A DNA stretch of 64,000 nt. Origin: Paracyclopina nana. Lineage: Eukaryota; Arthropoda; Copepoda; Cyclopoida; Cyclopettidae. Position 1 is the first letter of the stretch; each line of letters begins with the position of its first letter. Of this stretch, positions 1 through 10,800 are shown one piece after another. The notes beneath the pieces were generated by a model. It searched no databases. It saw nothing but the letters and a program-made list of their open reading frames with translations, and had not been told where the DNA came from. The DNA lies in assembly GCA_019096065.1 (NCBI GenBank), contig JAGUCH010000004.1:1612001-1676000 (forward strand), in the 5' to 3' direction. Position numbers and translations under genes: made by a program.

Positions 1-402
1 AGAAGCATTGAAAGTACCAGTTCGATATCAAAGAATTCATCTCCTAATTTTCTCTTATTTGACATACTAAAAAATGACCAATTAAGAAAGCTATTTGAAA
101 TTGTTATTAGCATGGCTGCACGAAAAATTCAGGTTTTCTAGCTTGTGCTTGCATTTTCTTGATGAATAAAATGCTCAAATTGTTATTTAAGATTATAATT
201 TGAAACTTGCTTATACCTGTCAACTATTTGAGACAAGTGGACAAAAAAGTTTTGAGGTGCGTAAGGCATGATATTCAAAAATGCAATTTAAATGGGTTTT
301 CAGTAAGAAGCCCGCAGTTCCTTTTAGCATAGCCAAGCCTTATTTGAAGCCTGGCTAAAATCTTACACTTTTCAATGTGCTGTGATGACAAATTGTTCTA
401 TT
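1..402. other. No gene seen; probable 3' flank of the DUF6940-like gene
   Basis: AT-rich DNA with no reading frame of useful length on either strand. On the minus strand it lies downstream of the stop codon of the DUF6940-like gene and presumably holds its 3' UTR. I see no clear AATAAA close to the stop. Confidence 0.4.
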
Positions 403-1689
403 TCAAGCATATCTATACGGTGAGTAGGAATAGAATTTCGGATTCGAGTCCATTCGCACATGCAGCCAAAAAATGCCAAGGCCGCATGTGGACATCCAAA
501 CTTTTTCTCCGGCCTTTTCTTCCAATCGTCTTCTCATTTGTCTGGAAACTTCCAGCCAAAACGTATGAATTTGCTCGTCGCTCGCTTTCCGCACGAAATT
601 AGCCAAGTGTGAGTAGGTGTCGGAGGGCTCAACGGATAATTTGCACGGCACCACATAAAGTGCGTCATTTCCCAGGTTGGGGAATCCCACCACGCCACTG
701 GAGCACCGTTTGAAATATTTCTCAAAAGCCCTGCGAACAAAGTTGAGGATTTTTCAATTGTGGTTTTGCAACAGCAGCAGCAGCAGAAGGTTGGCAAAAA
801 TGCATGCAATTTATGACTGGCTGCAAATTCTGGTTTGAGCTGGCATTTAAAGAAGATGGCTTGAAATTAGCATAAGGTTGCGTGATTTCCGCCCGTTTGT
901 TCCGTTTGCCATGAAAATTATAAGAAAGGCTTCGACAAAACAGGCATGCGCTACTATTACGCAAGATGGCGCTGCGATTTGTTTTTTAATTTTTGCGGAA
1001 GTTGCCAAGAACTATTTCCGCCATTTGATCGTAAAAAATGCCAAAAGCATGTTAAGCGCACAAAGTAACTTCTGGTCCATCTGAAGTGGTAGTGCAACCA
1101 CTAAATAATTTTGATGCAGGGATTTATAGCTTACTCTGGTTGTGGAGAAGCTTGATTGAATTCATGAGCTGCGATGAGCACAAATTCAAACTCCTTTTTG
1201 TTCATGTCATCTATGGTGACTGGGGGTGTTTCAAAGAAGTAGGGAGTCATGTCGGTGTCACTGAAAGACTGCAGCCCTCTCTTGAGCACATCATTGAAGT
1301 CCTCGAGGAAGTCCTCACTGGTCTCAATCTTGAGCAGAAATTCACCATAGCTGAGTGTTTTGTTTTGGTTGTTTTTATCCACCACTTTGAACTTTTTCAT
1401 TTTCCTATTGTCTTCTGTGGTTTTCAACTCCACTGACTCAAAGTGGAAATCAGGCAAGCTCTCCTAAGACAAGTACGTATCTTAAGAAAAATCATGTTTC
1501 TAAAAATGTGCTTACTACCTGGTCATGAGACTCTAAAGGCAAATCATCCACCAAATTGAACGCATTGTTTTCATCAAATTGAGATCTGATGTTGGATAAA
1601 AACTGGTAGCAAACGAGAATCCAGATCATGGAAGTGAATGCCACTCCGGTGGTGAGGGGCACGTGGAAAATTCTCTTGAACAGCCCCAT
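403..1689 (-). CDS. DUF6940-like protein with N-terminal membrane anchor (3 exons)
   Basis: Exons 1689-1519, 1463-1135 and 730-403; total 828 nt, 275 aa. Introns begin GTAGTAAG and GTAAGC and end TTAG and GCAG, and all joins keep frame. Residues about 10-34 form a hydrophobic segment with Lys/Arg before it, reading as a signal anchor (type II) or uncleaved signal. The rest matches my recollection of the DUF6940 family: a middle block with an FFETPP motif (about residue 142) followed by FEFVLI, then FPNLGNDALYVVPC, YSHLANFVRKA, and a C-terminal WMSTCGLGIFWLHVRMDSNP block ending PYR. DUF6940 has no known function; it is familiar mainly from bacteria, fungi and other microbes. Seen directly: the frame-consistent splicing and motifs. 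Inferred: membrane or Golgi/secretory location. No enzyme activity can be assigned. Confidence 0.75.
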
Positions 1690-1732
1690 GACAGTAGGTT
1701 AAACTGTCTAAAATTACATACAATTGCCATGC

Positions 1733-1747
1733 ACACACACACACAGG
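1733..1747. repeat. Short (CA)n microsatellite
   Basis: About seven CA units between the dpr-like gene and the DUF6940-like gene, just upstream of the latter's start codon. Confidence 0.8.
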
Positions 1748-1872
1748 CAAATAAAGCAGCTGCTTTATGAGGCTGACATGGTCATAACATTGCACATATG
1801 TCGTGATGTTATGCCATCAGAAACTCAGAATTATAAGGAATTAAGAAAGCTAGCTGACAAGACAATATAGAG

Positions 1873-1878
1873 TTTATT
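1873..1878 (-). terminator. Poly(A) signal of the dpr-like gene
   Basis: AATAAA on the minus strand, about 12 nt after the TGA stop of the last dpr-like exon. It supports the chosen last exon. Confidence 0.6.
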
Positions 1879-1889
1879 TTTTCATTTCT

Positions 1890-4800
1890 TCAAAGTTCTC
1901 CTTGACGCTTGAGCATCAGAAAACACAGCAGTTGGTTAAATAAGACGAGATTTAAGCAAAAAAATACGGCAATGGCTGCGGAGGAAGATCCAGAATGGCT
2001 GCTCTTTATGCTATCCACAGCAGACATTATGGCTTTCTTCTTTTGGCCTTCACCCCCGAAATTGTCCTCTTTTGGGTGGTCTTTGGCATCTGGTCTCAAT
2101 AAAGGCTCTGATTTACGATCTGAAATGCAAGAAACGTGTAGTGCATCTCTTATGTGGAATTCAAATAAGGACTTTTCCATCTTGTACTGTTATTCTACCT
2201 TCAGAGACAAAAACTTGAATGGAAGCTCCTAGTGCATTGGATGGGATGCAGGTGTAATTGCCTGCATTTTCAGGTTCAGCCTTGATAATTGTCAATACCG
2301 ACTTGGTCACCCCCAAGTCCTCGGTTGTCTTCACAGAGACAGATGCCTTTTGCAGGGCCAAGTCGTAGTTCACCATTCGCTCCTCATGGTACCAAAAAAC
2401 GTACCTGAAATTAAAAGATGCAATTGCTCTTTGATTCAATTGTTCACCACCAAAAGGTTAACGAAGAGCCGAAATTATCCGAAAAACTTCCAGTATAGTA
2501 TGCTGTGATACACAAGTTACACACCATTAAGTCTTATCTCGGCTGAGGGTCATTAAGTCGAAATTAATGAGAATTCCTTGGGAAAAATGAACATGCAAAG
2601 AGCCTTTTTGCTGGTGAATTTCCCGCTTTCACCAAAGATTCACAAATCGGCTGTCTTTTTAAAAGATGCATACATTAGAGTTATGTAGGAGATTTTTAAA
2701 GTTTTAAGGCTTTGCCGCTAGGATCAAAGTTTCTACTAGCGAAAAAAAGTTAGTTTCGGCTCCGTATGCCATATATCCCCCTTACTTTTACAAGAATTCA
2801 ATAAATCAAATGCTCACAGCAAACTACAATGTCAGAAAGCTGCTTTCAGGAACTTTTGTCCACCAGGTGGCGCTTCATTACTCTGCCCTGGCTGCACGGC
2901 GGCCGGGCCGCATCGGCAGTCCGGTTAATTGCGAAAACGTTGTCAGCGATAAAGTTCATTGTTGAGCACGGCTTTTTTGCTTGCAATCGCTGTGGTTGTA
3001 GATATGTTACCCAAGGGCACAATATTTGCTCGTTTAATACTTACTGAGGCGGTGATGGAGCTTCATCAACTATGCAGGTAAGGGAGATGGTTGAGCCTCG
3101 AACCACGTGGAATTCACCATCATGGCCTTCAACACGGGCCCGAGGGGTTACAACTTCTAGGTGGAAGACCAACGAATGAAACCCAGACGTGGTGGAAATC
3201 TAGAGAGAAAAGTTTAGGCTCAAAAGCAGACAAAATGCTAAGGACTATGAATTAAGAAAGAGACAGATCCGCCTTCTTGTAAGTTTTTACTCCTTTAATT
3301 TTGCTAGCTTTGCACATTTTTGATGATGTTGTCTAGTGTAATGCATATTCTGGCCAGAATTTGAACCTGCACTTTATTGCCGTGGGCAGTCGGCAGTGAA
3401 ACCTAATGAAAAAACAATATTTTTTGTGTGCTTTGTGGATTGACATTGCATGTCATGAGAGACCTTTCAATAACTGCCAAGAACTTTCAGCGGAAAAAGA
3501 GACCCTTTTGGCACTTTTTCGCTAAAGTGCTTTAGTTTGCAAGCTCAGTTTCAGCCAAGTTGTTGCGACAAATTATTCAGTCTTGCATGAATTCAGGTCA
3601 AACCATCCCCCATCTTAATGAGATTGTCACCCCCTACATCGTTACTTCATTTGAGAACTGAGAAGTGCATAAACTCACTAATATTGTAATTTTCCTCCGC
3701 ATGGGGGCGCTTCTTTGTAGCTTGGCTGCACGGCCAGCCGGGCTAAAATGGCCATGCAAAGTTAGCGCCACCTGGCGGAAAAAAAACATTTGCAACATTC
3801 TCTTACCTGACAATCATAGATTCCTGAGTCATTGTAATTGGCCTTCTTGATGACCAGGTACCAATCATGGGATTTGGCTGCATGCAGTATTTCTATTCTT
3901 TGGTCATTGGTGTACACCGTGTGTCCATTGGTGAGGATATGAAAGTCTCTTCGACGGATGAAAGAAATCTGCAATACAGCAACAAAAAGGCTCTCAACTC
4001 TCATGTCACACTAATATAGGAGTGTTTTGTTATCTCAGTAGAAAGCCACTTCTGGCACAGATTTTCCAGCTAACACTATGCAACTTGCAAGTCTTCTTTT
4101 CGGGGCTCAAGAGTGAAGTTTAATCTAATAAGGATGGAAGTTGCAGCAGCAGCAGTAGTGTCAAGCCCTTTATCAAATTTTCAGACTTTTCCTTTTAATA
4201 ATGGCACAACTGGGTCCAGTTTTTGCACCACTATCCTCCACCCTCGTAAATCCCCATCATGCTGGCAACAAGATGCAAAGAAACTTTTCTTTGCCAACAA
4301 TTTGCAGCATAAGGAGAATGGGTAAGCAGGAAATCTCTGCCATTTTTTCCACGCAGTATAAAGCAATCCACGTAACGAGCTATTTCCCTTACGTGCTTTG
4401 AGTTGCTTGGCTTAAAAAAAAGCTTGTGTTGTTGGCTGCAAGTTTGTAAAATGACAGCATTTTTTCCACGTCAATTGGCCTCTCAGTTGATGTTGCATTA
4501 ATTAGAAGAGAGGATATAGGAGCAATATCAGAAAATGGAGCCATTTCATTAGCACCATTTTCCCAAGGGGCTCTATGCTTTCTAAAAGCTCCTAAAAATA
4601 GGTGGTGAATGCTTGCATAATTTTTTCAAAGTGGGACGAGGCCACATTGAGGAATGTTCTAATTAAAGCTCAAAAACCCCTCTGAAATTAAAGATGATTG
4701 TTTATCCTGCTTTCTACTTTGGTGCACATGATACTTCACACTTCTCCACCTCCCTTTGAAGTTTTCAAACTTGAGGCCCCCCCCCCCCCCCCAAAGGTGT

Positions 4801-7800
4801 TTGAAAGTTTGTCACATCATCAGCAGCTTTCTCAAATATTGGACATCATTTGATTAGAGTTTGCTTTGAATTTTCCTTCATATAACTTGTTTGCTAGTTG
4901 ATCAATAATAGTGCTGCTACCTTTTTGGCACTAGGTGAAGAATATCCCTATAGTATACAGTGGCTTCATTGGAGGAAAAAGAAAAGGTCCTGATCACACG
5001 AAAGCTCTGGGAAAATATACACTATTCTATTTCTAGTAATCAAGCAATGCTACTGCTTTATAATTCATTTTGGTAAAACTTCAAATGTAGTCATGTCATT
5101 TCCAGCTAGCTGGCTAAATGCAGAATTTCTTGGTTCTGCTACCAGCTGCTTTCTTGTCATTTTGCTTGCTTGCTTAGCTTGGCAAAAAAAGTTGCCCTCA
5201 TTACAGCTAGTAGTGTAATTTTACTAGATGACCCTGGCCTGGAAACTAAAGATATTTTAAGCAGGCAAAAAGCTAAGATTTCAGCTATATGCATTCAAAT
5301 CTCGCAACATTGAAAATAACTTAATATACTTAGACATGTCTTTAGAATTGGAAAGCCCTCATTTTTGATGATTTGAAGGCATTCAAAGAATGCTGTCTCC
5401 AGCTATTTCTGTTGGCTACAATGAAACGCAAACAACAAAAGATAGACAAAAGCTTCACACATGCATCTATTATCCTCCATGGTGGCAAACAATGCAGCGT
5501 GGAAATGACAAAATAACTCGAGTGCTCAACTATCTGTAGGAATATCTTAAAGTACTAGCTATACCGCGCATTTGAGTACATTTATTGCTGTACTATAGCC
5601 GATATATATTTCAATGTCTCCGTACTTTCCTTCACGCTTCATAAAGCTCCAAAGAAGCCAGTTGCGAAAAAAGGAGAGGAGAAAAAACTTTTGCACTTGC
5701 TCGCGCAACATTATTATTGGGAGCTTTCGCCATATTAGCAAAGATTGCATCTACTTTAGTACCACCTTTTCTTGCCTTTACAACGGAAATTTTCCATTTT
5801 CGGCCCTTTCTTTGCTATCAGTGTGCTTCCAGATTTCAACAAGAAGTTATTTGCGGTTTTGAGTCTGACCAGAATGCTTATCGAAATTGTAGTAGGTCGA
5901 GATATACTACTGTGACTTATCAAGCCACTACTCGTATCTAGGCTACGTCAAGCGGGGACGGGCCTGGAGGCTAGCAGAGGTCAGTCTTTGGGCCGCAGAC
6001 AACACGTGTCAATGCGGTGAATTTATTTCCTTTACTGATGATCACACTATACTACTCGTTATACTACCGCGCGCCCGAGGCGAGCGCGCGCAGCGAGCGG
6101 TCGACCCGTAGGCCGACACGCTCCCTGCTACATCACCCCACGCTAGAAGGTTACTGTGTCCTCGCAGTGACGGGTTGAGTCAGGTCTAGCAGGGAGCCCC
6201 GAGGGGGACCCTCCATGGCGGGAGCGCTGGGCTGGGTCCCATTCGCGTCAACCGCGCGTGCCTGGGGAAGTGTCTGCTGCAGGACCCCGTATAGATCCGT
6301 GTATTGCTGGTGAATCGTACGGATCTGGGCCTGGAGGTCCTGATATGCTTGGGTCTCCTTGTCGGGCCGCGTCCACCGGCGGAGAGCCTTGAGGGGCGAT
6401 GTCGACTTGTCCGGGGCATCCAAAGGGTCTTTCTCTCCCGTTTCCGAACCATCTTGCACGGTGAAGTCGCTGAGCTCGGTGGCCGCTCGTTCTCGGTGGT
6501 CTCGCTTCCAGCGGGGTCGGCGCCGGAAATCCGGGTGGCCATCATCCTCATCGTCGTCGCCAGGGAACAAGGGTCCGTCGTTACCCAGGTTGGCTACCAT
6601 GCGCCAGGGGAGTTCGACAGCCATGAAGGCAGTGTGCCACAGGCCATACATCAACCACCACCCAAGCCCCCGGCGGCGATACAGGATAATCATACGGATG
6701 ATAGAGCCTAGGATGATCTTGATGAGGCCCAGGATCACCAAACCTCCGGTCATGTAGCTCCAGTATTTTCCCACGGTCGAAAAGAAAGGGATGAGGGCGT
6801 TGCCCACCTGGTCAACCATCATGTCGATGTCGTCCTCGGACCAGAGGGTGGTGGCCCCCGATCCGCGTGCGAAGCTGTTCCTCAGGACGTTGGACGTCAG
6901 AGTGGTGACCACGGCCTCGCGCGCATGGTACAGCTGCAGGTAGAGGGCGTGCTCGGCCTGCTGCTGGGCGGAGTAGATACCGCCTCCTAGGCCCCGACCA
7001 ATCTCGTAGGGGCGTCCATGTTGTCGATCGGAGGTGGGGTCCAATTGCGACGGCGGCGTGCAGGAGTGGATGCTAGGAGTAGCGCACATCCAGTGTCCCT
7101 GGATCCTCCACTTCACAGGCGTGATGGCGTCGCAGGGTATGATGCTGGGCCGGTCCACCAAGATGAAGGAGAGGGGATCCGCGAACCGGGAATGGTTCCC
7201 GACCAACACGGGGATCTCCTGCGTGCAGTTAGGGAAGGCACGCGTCATGGCCTGCATCGGGTAGCAGCTGGTGATGTAGGCAACCGCCCCAGCCCGGGTG
7301 ACCAAATGGCCGGGCCCGTGGGAGTCGAGCGTGGCGTAGGAGGACCCACCGCTGGCCATGTCCTGCAGCTTGGTGTGCAGGATGCTCCGCTCATTCTTGC
7401 AGATGAGGTCCTGCAGGAATTTGAACCGGTCGTCGAGATGCAGGGCGTGCTCGGCGTGCAGGAAAGCCAGTTGGGTCTGCACGTGAGCGTGGTGGACCTC
7501 TTCCGTCAGGTGGGTTGACGCGGCGATGGGAGCTTCGCCCGGGCGGAGAAGGACGACTGCAAAGTCCCTCAGCTGAGTCCGGAAGACCCGCCGCTGGCAG
7601 GTCGACTGGACCCCCTTAAGGACGAATCCTGCGTACCTGGATTCCTCCTCGCGGGCAATCAGGAGCAGATCCCCACCTGACCTAACATGGTGGAGTTCTG
7701 GTGCGGGTATAGTGAAGCGGGCCCTTGATAGACCTCAGAGGTCTCTTCCATGCAGGTGGTGTCATGAGCTTCCCATACCATGGTGCCTTCGAGCGTGTCG

Positions 7801-10800
7801 TGGACGATCTTGTCCCGGTAATTGGCCACGATGTGATTATCGAACACCACTCGTCCAGAGCTGGTGTGTAATTTTCCATAGACAGCGGTGACAAGGGCGT
7901 CGATCCGGGTCTGCTCGTAAGAGCGGTGATACATGACACCGTTGTGGCTGAATGACATGGTCCTGCATCGGTGGTCTCCGTCAAGGCCCCCTCGAGAGAA
8001 GTAAGCCAGGTTGGCGGGCACGTTGAGGGTCACATTCACCCGTTGGCCCTCGACGATCAGGTAGCCCCGTTCCACCGCCTTGCGGCAGGCCTGGGGCGAC
8101 ACGGTATAGGGCTGGTGGTAAGCAACGATCTGAGTCCCGTAGCTGACGCTGTCGAATCCGCATCTGGTCACTTCGCGGGTCAGGGTCACGTGGCAACGGT
8201 GGGCGGCGACGGGTTTGGTCGTTGCAGTCTGCAGCACCTGCACGGTGATGTTGACAGCCGATTCATAGGTGGTGCCGATATCATCGCATTCGTCCGGGTC
8301 ATTCAAGTCGACGCTCTCGTGGGTTGATTTTGGTGACTCGCAGTCAAACACCGTGAAGGTGGCAGCCGGGTCTTCAGGTGGTCCGTCTCCTCCTTCCTGT
8401 AGAGCAGGTTGAGGCCGGGGTTGTGCGCTCGGCACCTCGAGTAGTAGAGTGAACGTCATCAGTATTGTGAAGTACATTGCTTCTGGAAAAGAGAGTAAAG
8501 GAAACGTGTTGACATGCTGCCTCATTATTGTACACCTGCCGGTTTGTGCTGCTATTATTTCTTTATTAATTGCGCTTTCTTTCAAGCCGCAGAATTTTCA
8601 AAGTATACTTAGGGGGGCCCCCAAAATTTTGCGGCCGTCTTTTCGTTGTGCTGCTCATTCTTCTACTATTCTGTGCTTGAAGCACTGCTCGAATTTGTTG
8701 GTGTAGCAAAATCATCATTTTCAGAATCGCTCATTTCAGGCAGTGGCCTGAATTGTGGCATCGTGACCGTAGGCTGTGCTACCAGGGATCTGTATGGCGG
8801 CATATTGATTGGTGCCAGCGGAGGTAGCTCTGGATCTGGTTGATCTGATTTTTGGCCTGAGCGTGATCTGGTTCTGGTTGCAGGAGATGATGCTCCATGG
8901 GCAACTTCAACTTCGGCCCCCAGGAAATCTGCTGTTTCTTGTTGCAGCATTTCCGCCTGGGTCCTACGTTTGCGGTACCGTGCTTCCCGAGGTGACGGTG
9001 CTGATACCGTTTCGTGGCCGGTTGTTGGGAGCTCGATGTTGTTCTCACTGTCGCCTTCATCATCGGAAGGGAGCGCAACATCTTCAGCAAACTCATCACC
9101 TCGCATGGATAGATCTGCATTGGCTGGCGGCGGGTTGCCGGCATTGCCATCGTGGGCATCTTCCGCCGTTGCCGGTACAATTTGAGCCTGTCGATCGAGA
9201 CGACCTCGGACTTCTTTCGAATCCATGAGGGGTCAGGCAAGATCTCGAAGGTCACGTCGTTGACCTTCCTAAGTATGGTCCAGGGGCCTGACCAGAAGGT
9301 TTGGAGCTTCTTGGAGATGTGGCGGGCCACGGTGGGCGTGTACAGCCACACCTGTTGCCCCGGGACATACGTCGTTTTGTCCTTGTGGTAGGCCATCCTT
9401 TGTCGGTTGATCGATGTGGCCATGTTCTTTCGGGCCCATTCGTGGGCTGCCTGGATTCGAGCCTTGAGGGCCTGGGCAACTTGCCCGGCCTCAGAGGCCT
9501 CTCTCAGAAGTGGTTGGGGGTCTCCAAACAGAAGGTCCAGTTGCGAGGTGGCAGGCCGCCCAAATAGCAGTTCATACGGGGCGTAGCCGGTCATGCGGCA
9601 TTTGGTGGTGCGCATGATGAACAGGGCGACGGGCAGTACTTCCTTCCAGCGGGATGGTCGCCCGCAGACCAGTTTGGCCAGGAGGCCGTTGAGGTCCCGG
9701 TGGGCCCGTTCAACCCAGTTAGATTTAGGGTTGTAGGCCGGCGTGGTGGAGTGCCGGACACCTAGTGCTTTGGCTACTTGCTGGAACAGGGCGGCGGTGA
9801 AGTGGGTGCCCCGGTCAGAATGGAGGTTCTCCATTAGCCCATATCGCGGGATGATCTCTGAGGTCAGGAACCTCACGGCGGTGTCAGCGCTGGCCGAGGC
9901 GCATGGGAAAGCCTCGATCCATCGGCTGAAGAGGTCGCGTACGGTGAAGAGGTACTGATGTCCGTCGACAGGGGGCTTGAGGGGCCCCACGTAGTCGATG
10001 GCGACCCTTTGCCAGGGATAGCCCGCCCGGTGAGAATGTAGTGAGTGTCGTTGGTCCGCGGTCTCCGGCTGATGTTTCTGGCAGGTGCGGCAGGTAGCCA
10101 CGACCTCCGCGGCAACTCGGGTGGCGTTAGGCATGTAGAACCGGCGGGAGACCCGGTCAACAGTGGTGTCTCTGCCCTGATGGCCCATGGTTTCGTGAAT
10201 GTGCCTCACTAGCCCTTCTTCCGAGGACCGAGGAACCACGACCAGGTGGCGAGCCTCTCGGCCTTGTCCTTCTTCCTTCTTGTACCGAAGGAGGCCTTGA
10301 TCATCCAGGTAGAGGCTGTCAAAGAGGCCCAGCAGGATCTTGCCTCGATGGGAGGCGGCCTCTTTGTGCTCAGGGCTCGGTCGGCTCTGCTGGCTGATCA
10401 GTCGCCGCACCAGTTGCAAATCCTCGTCCTCTGTTTGCCCCTGGATCCACTCGGCGGGGTTGGCCATGTCCAGGGCAGCCTCGGCCGAGGCTATCATCGC
10501 TTGGACGCCCGCGCAGCTCTCATTGGACACGTCCGTGCCCTCGGTGTCGGTGACGTGCTCGGCGCGACTCAGGGCGTCGGCGTTGGCGTGCTTGGTTCCG
10601 GCCCGGTGGACGACCTTGAAGTCAAACTGGCTGATGGTCTCCAACCACCGGGCAAGCATGCTACGGGGCTCCTCCATGGTGCGAATCCATTGCAGAGCGG
10701 CATGGTCCGTGCGGAGGATGAAAGGCCGATATTGGAGGTAATACCGCCACTTGCGCAGCCAGATGATGACGGCAGCGAGTTCCCCTTGGGTGGCGGAGTA

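Larger units (their letters stand above)
3969..5887 (-). other. dpr-like intron 1, distal part
   Basis: AT-rich intron sequence between exon 2 and the LTR element. It includes a poly(C) run near 4779-4795. No supported gene. Confidence 0.6.

Noticed and set aside
6304-6757. Plus-strand ORFs opposite env
   Set aside because: Shadows of the env-like coding frame; Arg/Pro-rich random composition.
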